Positions 33,080 to 40,455 of a stretch of DNA of 64,000 nt are shown one piece after another. The translations under genes and the position numbers were made by a program. The notes beneath the pieces are model-generated. The model did not search any database. It was not told the DNA's origin and was given only the letters and a program-made list of their open reading frames with translations. Origin of the DNA: JBDRKE01 sp043814315 (lineage in GTDB: Bacteria; Omnitrophota; Gorgyraeia; Gygaellales; Profunditerraquicolaceae); assembly GCA_043814315.1 (NCBI GenBank), contig JBDRKE010000005.1:33338-97337 (forward strand), in the 5' to 3' direction. The stretch's first letter is position 1. Every line of letters starts with the position of its first letter.

Positions 33080-34578
33080 TCTTGAAGCCCCGGCTGGAAG
33101 ACGTTAAAATTATCGGTTACTATTTAGGAAAGATTATCATGGGCATAGCCATCACTATGCTGATACCGATAGGGGTAGGATTGGGCTTTGGCGAATTAAA
33201 CCCCGTCCTGGATTTCGTCATAACCCTTGAGATCGCCCTTTTATCGGGTTTCATTTTTACCAAATTGTGCTTTACGCAGAAGGACCTGAATTGGATGCAG
33301 GGCATGATTGTTGTGAGCCTTTCATGGCTGGCAGCCATGTTTTTAGGTGCGATACCGTTATATTTAAGCGGGCACTGGAATTCATACCTTGATGCCTGCT
33401 TTGACGCTATGTCGGGTTTTGCGACTACAGGTTTAACTTTAATCCAGGATCTCGACCATCTCTCCTACACGCACAATATCTGGCGCCACCTTATGATGTT
33501 TATCGGCGGCCAGGGGATCGTTATTGTTGCTCTTTCTCTTTTTATCAAAGGATATTCCGGGGCTTTTAGAATGTATGTCGGAGAAGCGCGCGACGAAAGA
33601 ATCCTGCCGAATGTTATTTATACGGCCAGGTTCATCTGGCTGGTCAGTATCGTGTACCTAGTCTTAGGCACCCTGGCCTTAGGTATAACCGGCCTCTTGG
33701 GCGGCATGAAGCCTATCAATGCTTTTTTCCATGGCGTATGTATTTTTATGGCAGCTTTTGATACGGGAGGCTTTGCCCCTCAATCCCAGAACATTCTTTT
33801 TTATCACAGTTTCCCCCTTGAGGTAGTTACAATGGTCATCATGATTTTAGGGGCCATCAATTTTAAATTGCACTACCATATATGGACAGGCAACCGCAGA
33901 GAGATCATCAAAAACATAGAAATCCACACCTTTTTAGTCACCGTTATGTTGGCTTTTCTTGTGACCGGGATAGGTTTAGCCCAATCAGGCATTTACCCTA
34001 ACGCCCTCATGTTCTTCCGCAAGGGTTTCTATCAACTCATTTCTGGCCACACCGGCACCGGATATCAGACTATTTACGCCAGCCAGTTTATGAATGACTG
34101 GAACCCCCTGGCCTTGGTGGGTGTTATGGGCGCCATGGCCCTGGGAGGCGCAGTATCTTCAACTACAGGAGCCATCAAGATGCTGCGTATCGGCGTGATC
34201 TTTAAGGCGCTTTTAGAAGATATCAAAAGAATCATTTTACCGGAGAGAGCGGTTGTGGTCCAAAAGTTCCACCACATTAAAGACATGTTTTTAGAAGATA
34301 AACTCGCCAGGTCCGCCCTGTTGATAACGCTGGCATATCTGGCGCTTTATGGTTTTGGCGCTATCGTGGGCATGTTCTTTGGTTACCCCTTTCTGAATTC
34401 TTTATTTGAATCAACCTCAGCAGCAGCCAACGTAGGATTATCGTGCGGCCTGACCCAGGCAACCATGCCCCCTTTGTTAAAAATCACTTACATATTTCAG
34501 ATGTGGGCCGGCCGCCTGGAATTCATGTCGGTGTTTACCTTAATAGGCGTCTTTGTGGCGGTCTTTAAAGGGAAGTGA
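33076..34578 (+). CDS. trkH: Trk-type potassium channel subunit TrkH
   Basis: 500 residues, about ten membrane helices. Repeated pore-loop signatures of the SKT family are seen: AMSGFATTGLTL, FDTGGFAPQ, ISGHTGTGYQT and SAAANVGLSCGL, with Gly in each selectivity position. Forms the potassium path gated by the upstream TrkA proteins. Overlaps the small peptide gene by 4 bases and the next gene by one base (TGATG). Confidence 0.95.
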   Translation: MILKPRLEDVKIIGYYLGKIIMGIAITMLIPIGVGLGFGELNPVLDFVITLEIALLSGFIFTKLCFTQKDLNWMQGMIVVSLSWLAAMFLGAIPLYLSGHWNSYLDACFDAMSGFATTGLTLIQDLDHLSYTHNIWRHLMMFIGGQGIVIVALSLFIKGYSGAFRMYVGEARDERILPNVIYTARFIWLVSIVYLVLGTLALGITGLLGGMKPINAFFHGVCIFMAAFDTGGFAPQSQNILFYHSFPLEVVTMVIMILGAINFKLHYHIWTGNRREIIKNIEIHTFLVTVMLAFLVTGIGLAQSGIYPNALMFFRKGFYQLISGHTGTGYQTIYASQFMNDWNPLALVGVMGAMALGGAVSSTTGAIKMLRIGVIFKALLEDIKRIILPERAVVVQKFHHIKDMFLEDKLARSALLITLAYLALYGFGAIVGMFFGYPFLNSLFESTSAAANVGLSCGLTQATMPPLLKITYIFQMWAGRLEFMSVFTLIGVFVAVFKGK

Positions 34579-35081
34579 TGTTTAAACATTGGGATTTGGA
34601 AATTGGGATTTATTTGGTATTATGGGTATTATTTGTAGTATTTGGATTTACCTTGAGCGGCTATGCTCAGCCTGTCTCAAGTGAAGAGCTTATCAAGAAC
34701 GCTAAGGAGTACGACGGTAAAACCGTGGTTTACGAAGGGGAAGTCATAGGAGACATTATGAGGCGCGCAGATTACGCCTGGGCCAATGTTAAAGACGGTT
34801 CACGTGCCATCGGCATCTGGATTCATTCCTCCTTGCTTAAGGATGTGGCGTATAGCGGCAGCTATAAATCCAAGGGGGATGCCGTGGAGATTACGGGAAT
34901 CTTCCGGCGGGCCTGTCCTGAACACGGCGGAGATTTAGATATTCACGCCGAAGCGCTGCGCGTCACAAGCGGCGGAAGAATGATTACGGAAAGACTGAAA
35001 ACGGATAAAAGAAATATGGCGGCTGTATTGCTAGGAGCCTTGTGTTTCGTATGGATATTGACTCTATTTATTCGCAAATAG
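34578..35081 (+). CDS. Exported OB-fold-like protein with C-terminal membrane helix
   Basis: 167 residues from ATG 34578 (a GTG at 34575 is possible). A signal-like segment (IYLVLWVLFVVFGFTLS) ends GYAQ, then a beta-rich region (DGKTVVYEGEVIGDIM, AIGIWIHSSLL, DAVEITGIFRRACPEHGG) that looks like an OB fold, and a final membrane helix (MAAVLLGALCFVWILTLFI). Not recognised further. The signal region is encoded by DNA with GGGATTTGG/GAAATTGGGATTT units, like the family A repeats. Ends inside the start of pheS. Confidence 0.65.
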   Translation: MFKHWDLEIGIYLVLWVLFVVFGFTLSGYAQPVSSEELIKNAKEYDGKTVVYEGEVIGDIMRRADYAWANVKDGSRAIGIWIHSSLLKDVAYSGSYKSKGDAVEITGIFRRACPEHGGDLDIHAEALRVTSGGRMITERLKTDKRNMAAVLLGALCFVWILTLFIRK

Positions 35082-36172
35082 AAGCCGAGATTCAAAGGGT
35101 TAATACGCCTCTGGCCTGGGAGGAATTTCGCACCAAGCATCTGGGGAGAAAAGGCGTTATTGCACAGCTGACCAGTTCCATATCCAGCCTGCCTCCGCAA
35201 GAACGCGCTGGTTTTGGTCAACAGGTCAATGCCTTAAAAACAAAAATCCTCTCTTTGCTTGAAGAGAAAGAAAGAGCCTTAGCGCAAGACAGCCAGCCGC
35301 CAGAGGTCGTTTCATGCGATATGGCGATGCCAGGCATGGCCCAGGAAATCGGGCATATCCATCCCGTTACGCAAGTCATGGATGCCATCTGCACGATATT
35401 TGACCGCATGGGTTTTTCGGTGGTTGAAGGCCCTGAAATAGAGACGGAGTACAATAATTTTACGGGCTTGAATATCCCCCTGGAGCATCCTTCCCGCGAC
35501 GCGTTTGATACCTTCTATTTAAAGTTAGCCGGTTCTCCTGTTAGCCAATTAGCCGGTTCAACCGGCAAACCGGCAAATGGTTCGACAGGCTCACCATCTC
35601 TCGAACCATCCCGAGCGAAGTCGAGGGACCGGCAAACCGGAAAACTATTGTTGCGCAGCCATACCTCTCCGGTCCAGATCCGGGTCATGAAATCGCGTAA
35701 GCCGCCTTTGGCTGTAGTGGTCCCCGGCCGGGTTTATCGGCCTGATGCCGTTGATGCCAGCCACTCTTTTATGTTCCATCAGATCGAGGGATTTATGGTA
35801 GACACAGACATTAGGTTCTCGGATTTAAAAGGCGTATTAGAATTATTTGCCAAGGCGGTTTTCGGGAAAGATATAAAGATGCGTTTCAGGCCGCATTTTT
35901 TTCCTTTCACCGAGCCATCGGCAGAGGTTGACATCTCCTGTATCATCTGTCAGGGAAAAGGGTGTTCTGTATGCGGCAGGAAAGGGTGGCTTGAGATTTT
36001 GGGCTCAGGCATGATTCACCCCAACGTCTTCAAACAGGTGGGCTACGATCCCAAAAAGTATTCGGGTTTTGCCTTCGGCATGGGCGTTGAAAGAATCGCC
36101 ATGCTTAAATACGGGATTAATGATATTCGTTTATTTTTCGAGAACGATTTAAGATTTTTGAAGCAGTTCTAG
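35042..36172 (+). CDS. pheS: Phenylalanyl-tRNA synthetase alpha subunit, with repeat-encoded insertion
   Basis: 376 residues from GTG 35042 (AGGAG four bases before) or ATG 35051. Coiled N-terminus with FRTKHLGRKGVIAQL; catalytic core with HPVTQVMDAICTIF, EGPEIETEYNNF, RSHTSPVQIRVMK, MFHQIEGFMVD, and the C-terminal FAFGMGVERIAMLKYGI. About 40 residues between DTFYLK and LLLRSHTSP are encoded by palindromic repeats (35524-35643) and have no counterpart in E. coli PheS. The gene overlaps the upstream ORF by 40 bases. Confidence 0.95.
   Translation: MFRMDIDSIYSQIEAEIQRVNTPLAWEEFRTKHLGRKGVIAQLTSSISSLPPQERAGFGQQVNALKTKILSLLEEKERALAQDSQPPEVVSCDMAMPGMAQEIGHIHPVTQVMDAICTIFDRMGFSVVEGPEIETEYNNFTGLNIPLEHPSRDAFDTFYLKLAGSPVSQLAGSTGKPANGSTGSPSLEPSRAKSRDRQTGKLLLRSHTSPVQIRVMKSRKPPLAVVVPGRVYRPDAVDASHSFMFHQIEGFMVDTDIRFSDLKGVLELFAKAVFGKDIKMRFRPHFFPFTEPSAEVDISCIICQGKGCSVCGRKGWLEILGSGMIHPNVFKQVGYDPKKYSGFAFGMGVERIAMLKYGINDIRLFFENDLRFLKQF
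35524..35643. repeat. Family B palindromic repeat plus a CCCGAGCGAAGTCGAGGGA element, in frame in pheS
   Basis: TTAGCC...CCAATTAGCCGG and ACCGGCAAACCGGCAAA units encode LAGSPVSQLAGSTGKPANGS. An inner hairpin of TTCGACAGGCTCACC and CCCGAGCGAAGTCGAGGGA is nested in it, followed by another CCGGCAAACCGG. The entire stretch is open in the pheS frame. Confidence 0.8.
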
Positions 36173-36179
36173 AAGGAAT

Positions 36180-38291
36180 ATGAAAGTTACCTTTAGTTGG
36201 CTTAGGGATTTTGTAGATATCAGGCTATCGCCGGAAGCGCTGGCTGAAAAGCTCACCATGGCAGGCCTCGAGGTGACTTCTTTAGAGAGGAAGGAAGGGG
36301 ATGTCGTTTTTGAGATTGAGGTAACCTCGAACCGTCCGGATTGGTTAAGCGTAGTCGGTATCGCCAGGGAAGTAGCGGCGATTACTGGAAAAAAGTTAGC
36401 CAGTATGCCAGTTATCCAGTTAACCAGTTCTAACCGGCTAACCGGCAAACCGGCTAACCGGCTAACAATAAATATTCAGGACAAAAAGGATTGTCCTTTA
36501 TATACCGCAAAGATTATAAAAGACGTCAAGGTTGGGCCTTCACCGGAGTGGTTAAGGAAACGGTTAGAAGGGGTGGGTTGCCGCAGCATCAACAATATCG
36601 TGGATATCACGAATTATTGTTTATTCGCGTGGGGAGAGCCGCTTCACGCCTTTGATTTAGATAAAGTTGTTGGCCAGTTGGCCAGTACGCCAGTTAGTCA
36701 GTTAAATGTGATTATAAGAAGAGCGAAAAAGGGAGAAGAAATAGTAACCATTGACGGAATCAAGAGAATATTGAACGAAGAAATCCTTGTTATTGCTTCG
36801 GAGGATAAAGAAAAATCCGGCAAACCGGAAAACCAGCAAATTGGCAAACCAATAGCGATAGCCGGCATCATGGGTGGTAAAGATACACAGGTAACAGAGG
36901 GGACAAAAAATATTCTCCTGGAAGCTGCCGTATTCAATCCGATTATCGTCAGGCGCGGCAGGCAGGCTCTCGGCTTGCAGACGGATTCTTCTTATCGTTT
37001 TGAGCGGGGCGTGGATTTTGAAACGGCCAAGAGTGCTTCTTGGCAGGCCGTTGAATTGATTCGTGTCCTAGCTAAAGGAAGGTGTCTATCAGCCAAGAAC
37101 GCAGGCGTGACTAAAACGAGGAACAAGACGGTTGATTTAAGCGTTGCCGCCGCCCATAAGATTTTGAATGTTTCTATTACAGCTTTGCAGATAAAGAGCA
37201 TTTTGTATCACCTGGGTTTTAGCGTAAAGGTAATATCAAAAGATAGGTTTTGCGTAACCGTTCCCAGCTTCAGGCCTGATGTACATTTGGAAATAGACCT
37301 GATAGAAGAGATAGCCAGAATTTTTGGTTTTGAGCAGATCCCCAAGACCTTGCCCCGGGTTATGCCTGAGCCCCTTATAGGTAGACAAAGAGACCTCGTT
37401 TCTGTAACAAAGAATTTCTTAACAGGTTTAGGATTGCATGAAGTAGTCACCTACAGTCTTATTGACAAAGATCTGCTGAGCCACCTTGGCTTGTCCCGGC
37501 AGCAGGAAGCTATCGGGATTCTTAATCCCTTAAGCAAAGAACAGGAGATCTTAAGGCCGACTCTTTTGGCAAGCCTCGCGCAATGCGTTGCCCATAACCT
37601 CAACCAGAAACAGGAGTATGTTGCGATTTTTGAAGTCGCACAAGTTTTTTTGAAACATCGGGAGGAGCCCAAAGAGGAATTGAGGTTAGGTTTAGCCCTG
37701 TGCGGCAGTAAATCATTTATGCTGAATGGGGGATTTGTCCAAGACCCGGCGGATTTTCTGCATTTAAAAGGTATCCTCGAGGTGCTTTTTGGGAGGATAG
37801 GCGTGGCGGAGTATCATTTTTCTGGTTCCGCCGCTCCTTCTACTATGGATATCCGCGTGGGCAAAGAAAAAATCGGCCTGATGACGATGTTGACAAAAAG
37901 AGCCTTAGATAAGTTTGATATAAAGAATAAAGAAGTATTTCTGCTGGAACTTTCTTTAGAAAAGCTTTTGTCACTAGCGTTACCGCAGAAGAAATTTACG
38001 GCTCTCCCTAAATATCCCGGCATAGCCAGGGATATAAGTTTTTACCTTAAAGATACGGTTTCCATCAAGGAATTATTGGAAACGCTTAAAGCCCAAGGCC
38101 AACCGTGGCTTGGCAGCATCAAAATAGCGGATTGCTATAAAGGTAAACAGATTCCAGTCGGCTATAAAGGGTTAACGATCTCCTGTTTATACCGCAGCGA
38201 TGAAAGGACCCTGACAGAAACAGAGATAACCCCTTTGCATGCCCTCCTGGTCAGCACCCTGACAGAACGCTTTGGCGGCAAGATTCGCTGA
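36180..38291 (+). CDS. pheT: Phenylalanyl-tRNA synthetase beta subunit, lacking the OB domain and carrying three repeat insertions
   Basis: 703 residues (E. coli 795). MKVTFSWLRDFVDI and MAGLEVTSLE are normal, but the roughly 110-residue tRNA-binding OB domain that should follow is absent: the text runs directly into FEIEVTSNRPDWLSVVGIAREVAA. B3/B4 editing, B5 (FRPDVHLEIDLIEEIARIFGF) and the C-terminal anticodon-binding domain (FTALPKYPGIARDISFYLK) are present. Three short repeat-encoded segments lie at 36394-36466, 36670-36705 and 36815-36850. AGAAGGA precedes the ATG, and pheS ends 7 bases upstream. Confidence 0.95.
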   Translation: MKVTFSWLRDFVDIRLSPEALAEKLTMAGLEVTSLERKEGDVVFEIEVTSNRPDWLSVVGIAREVAAITGKKLASMPVIQLTSSNRLTGKPANRLTINIQDKKDCPLYTAKIIKDVKVGPSPEWLRKRLEGVGCRSINNIVDITNYCLFAWGEPLHAFDLDKVVGQLASTPVSQLNVIIRRAKKGEEIVTIDGIKRILNEEILVIASEDKEKSGKPENQQIGKPIAIAGIMGGKDTQVTEGTKNILLEAAVFNPIIVRRGRQALGLQTDSSYRFERGVDFETAKSASWQAVELIRVLAKGRCLSAKNAGVTKTRNKTVDLSVAAAHKILNVSITALQIKSILYHLGFSVKVISKDRFCVTVPSFRPDVHLEIDLIEEIARIFGFEQIPKTLPRVMPEPLIGRQRDLVSVTKNFLTGLGLHEVVTYSLIDKDLLSHLGLSRQQEAIGILNPLSKEQEILRPTLLASLAQCVAHNLNQKQEYVAIFEVAQVFLKHREEPKEELRLGLALCGSKSFMLNGGFVQDPADFLHLKGILEVLFGRIGVAEYHFSGSAAPSTMDIRVGKEKIGLMTMLTKRALDKFDIKNKEVFLLELSLEKLLSLALPQKKFTALPKYPGIARDISFYLKDTVSIKELLETLKAQGQPWLGSIKIADCYKGKQIPVGYKGLTISCLYRSDERTLTETEITPLHALLVSTLTERFGGKIR
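36394..36466. repeat. Family B repeat in pheT, copy 1
   Basis: Encodes LASMPVIQLTSSNRLTGKPA and then NRLT. The DNA has TTAGCCAG/GTTATCCAGTTAACCAG and CCGGCTAACCGGCAAACCGG arms. Confidence 0.8.
36670..36705. repeat. Family B repeat in pheT, copy 2 (half)
   Basis: GTTGGCCAGTTGGCCAGTAC and GCCAGTTAGTCAGTTAA encode GQLASTPVSQL; the AACCGG half is missing. Confidence 0.7.
36815..36850. repeat. Family B repeat in pheT, copy 3 (half)
   Basis: TCCGGCAAACCGGAAAACCA with GCAAATTGGCAAACC encodes SGKPENQQIGKP; the CCAGTTAGCC half is missing. Confidence 0.65.
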
Positions 38292-38462
38292 CGCCCTGTT
38301 AATGTATTAATTTCAATAGTTCCACTAGCTATATGCACAGATGACCGCTGATGAAAAACCACTGATGATCGCAGATATTCTCTTTATGCGGACTTTATCT
38401 GTGATCATCTGTGCTTAATGAAACGAATCAGTTTAAATTGTACGATCCCCATTAAACAAATG
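38292..38462. repeat. Spacer with a CACAGATGA...TCATCTGTG inverted repeat
   Basis: GCACAGATGACCGCTGATGA at about 38336-38355 faces GTGATCATCTGTGC at about 38402-38415, with ACCACTGATGATCGCAGATA inside. This is a generic interspersed palindrome. No ORF. Confidence 0.5.
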
Positions 38463-38491
38463 TTGACTTACGGCGTAATATGTGTTATACT
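38463..38491 (+). promoter_or_regulatory. Promoter of the 6S RNA
   Basis: TTGACT at 38463-38468 and TATACT at 38486-38491 with a 17-base spacer; the predicted transcript start is near 38498. Confidence 0.7.
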
Positions 38492-38497
38492 ACTTTC

Positions 38498-38678
38498 GTA
38501 ATGCGAGTTCTTTTAAAATCCCTGCGGTGCGCGTTGGAATTCTGATAATTGTTGAACCAACAATAATCTAATGGGAGCTTGGAACTTCCTTGGCGCTTTG
38601 GCGCTAAGGAGAGAGCACCCACCTGAAACGAAATCGGTTCAGACTGTCACTCCAACGGCACGCTGCGGGGATTTTTTT
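38498..38678 (+). ncRNA. ssrS: 6S RNA (probable)
   Basis: About 180 nt. The 5' part AAAATCCCTGCGGTGCGCGTTGGA pairs with the 3' part through TCCAAC, GGCACGC and TGCGGGGATTTT, giving a long closing stem; the middle has an interrupted, bulged helix (CCTTGGCGC/GCGCTAAGG; ACCTGAAACG/CGGTTCAGACTG). A T-run ends it. Size, shape and the position directly upstream of rarA match 6S RNA (as for bsrA and yrvN in Bacillus). 6S binds RNA polymerase holoenzyme. Confidence 0.75.
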
Positions 38679-38683
38679 ATTGA

Positions 38684-38727
38684 GCCCCGCGGCATTCTTG
38701 CATTCGTAAGAATGCAAGAAGCGGGGC
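38684..38727. repeat. Hairpin repeat between 6S RNA and rarA
   Basis: GCCCCGC at 38684-38690 pairs with GCGGGGC at 38721-38727, and an inner CATTCTTGCATTCG...GAATGCAAGAA-type stem fills it. A second palindrome, GTCAATTTCGAAGAAATTGAC, follows at about 38751-38771. Confidence 0.5.
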
Positions 38728-38803
38728 GAAATAATCCCGAGCCTGCGCAGTCAATTTCGAAGAAATTGACAAGCGTTTAGGCGAGGGGTAATCCATTCTT
38801 AGC

Positions 38804-40141
38804 ATGCCCAATCAAGCTGCCGATTTATTCAATCTCGATCAACCCCTCGACTCTAAAACCTTCCCTTTAGCTGTGCGCATGCGGCCCTGTGCCTTAGAGG
38901 AGTTTGTAGGACAGGCCCATCTCCTGGGCAAGGGAAAACTTTTACGCCGCGCCATTGAAGCGGATCGTTTAAGCTCTGTCATTTTATACGGCCCGCCGGG
39001 CACAGGGAAAACTTCCCTGGCCTGGTGCATTGCCCACGTCACTAAGGCCTACTACGAAGCCATCAATGCCACGACCTCTAACGTCGAAGAATTGAGGCGG
39101 CTGATGGCCTCGGCAAAAATAAAATACGCCAACACAGGCCGTAAGACCACGCTTTTTATTGACGAGATCCACCGTTTTAATAAAGCTCAGCAGGATGTGC
39201 TTTTGCCTGATGTCGAAGACGGCAATCCCATTTTAATCGGCGCCACTGTCCACAACCCCTTTTTTTCTCTTGTCTCGCCCCTTTTGTCGCGCTCCCTGGT
39301 TTGCGAATTAAAGGCTTTAAAAGTAAACGAACTCATGTCGATCCTCCAGTCCGCCTTAAAGGATAAAACCCGGGGACTGGGGAATCAAAAGATAAAGATG
39401 GACAAAAAGGCGCTTGTCTTTTTAGCCAAGACGTGTGAAGGGGATGCCAGGCGCTGTCTGAGCGCCCTTGAGATAGGTTCTCTTACCACCTCCAAGTCTA
39501 AAGACGGTACCATCCATTTCACTTTAGAGGTTGCCAGCGAATCCATCCAGAAAAAAGCCCTGCTTTACGATAGGGATGAAGACGGTCATTATGACACGGC
39601 CTCAGCCTTTATAAAAGCCATGCGTGGCTCTGATCCCGATGCGGCTTTGTACTGGATGGCCAAGATGCTTTATGCCGGAGAAGACCCGCGCTTCATTGCT
39701 CGTCGGATTTGCATCCTGGCTGCAGAGGACGTGGGTAACGCTGACCCCCTGGCCCTTGTTTTAGCCAACGCCTCCCTGCAGATATCGGAGTTTGTGGGGA
39801 TGCCTGAGGCAAGAATCCCTCTGGCCCAGGCAGTGATCTATGTCTCCTGTGCGCCTAAATCCAATGCCAGCTACCTGGCGATAGAGAAGGCGGCCCAGGA
39901 TATCGAACAAAAAAAGGTCCAGGAGGTGCCGGACCATCTCAAAGAGGCCTCTTATTCAGGAGCTGAAAAGCTTGGCCATGGCAAGGATTATAAATACGCG
40001 CACGACTATCCCGAACATTTTGTAGGCCAGAAATATACACGTAAGCGCGTGCGTTATTATGAGCCTACCGAGATGGGATTTGAAGCCAAGATCAAGCAGC
40101 GTCTTGAAAAGCTGCGCGCCAGCCAGAACCCCAAGAAATAA
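38804..40141 (+). CDS. rarA: Replication-associated recombination protein A (RarA/MgsA)
   Basis: 445 residues. AAA+ clamp-loader-like ATPase: RPCALEEFVGQAHLLGKGK, Walker A YGPPGTGKTSLAW, Walker B LFIDEIHRFNKAQQD, sensor 1 GAT, then the MgsA C-terminal domain with MAKMLYAGEDPRFIARRICI and the end KYAHDYPEHFVGQKY. Acts at stalled forks. The 6S RNA lies immediately upstream. Confidence 0.96.
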   Translation: MPNQAADLFNLDQPLDSKTFPLAVRMRPCALEEFVGQAHLLGKGKLLRRAIEADRLSSVILYGPPGTGKTSLAWCIAHVTKAYYEAINATTSNVEELRRLMASAKIKYANTGRKTTLFIDEIHRFNKAQQDVLLPDVEDGNPILIGATVHNPFFSLVSPLLSRSLVCELKALKVNELMSILQSALKDKTRGLGNQKIKMDKKALVFLAKTCEGDARRCLSALEIGSLTTSKSKDGTIHFTLEVASESIQKKALLYDRDEDGHYDTASAFIKAMRGSDPDAALYWMAKMLYAGEDPRFIARRICILAAEDVGNADPLALVLANASLQISEFVGMPEARIPLAQAVIYVSCAPKSNASYLAIEKAAQDIEQKKVQEVPDHLKEASYSGAEKLGHGKDYKYAHDYPEHFVGQKYTRKRVRYYEPTEMGFEAKIKQRLEKLRASQNPKK

Positions 40142-40455
40142 CCTGCCACACATATCATTTCAAGATCGGGTCTTGAAACAATCCCCCAGACCGTTTCTAA
40201 ATAACCTCTTGTAAAATAAGGCCTTTTGGCAGAAGTGTCCCGTACCACAAATCTCCCGTTAGATTTTAGTTTACTAACGGAGAAATTGATGGTTCGGCTT
40301 CGCTCACCATCAATTTCAAACGGCTTCTATCGGTAGAAATTGATTGCATGCCTTCATGTTTCGCTGTAGAATAATGAATCGTAATTAAAAAGGCGAACTA
40401 TTTGCTGTGCAGCGGTGCCTCACGGCACCTGCTTGAGTAACCTATTGCAGTTAAG
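40142..40455. other. Gene-free stretch with hairpins before the EF-G fusion
   Basis: 314 bases. CTCCCGTTAG...CTAACGGAG (about 40249-40283), GAAATTGATGGT...ACCATCAATTTC (about 40281-40318) and GCAGCGGTGCC...GGCACCTGC (about 40410-40433) are inverted repeats. A weak promoter, TTGCAT (40344-40349) with TAGAAT (40367-40372) and a 17-base spacer, could serve the next gene. No ORF. Confidence 0.45.

Noticed and set aside
38498..38678. tmRNA or SRP RNA instead of 6S
   Set aside because: No tRNA-like ends, tag frame or SRP GGAA tetraloop domain; shape and synteny fit 6S better.
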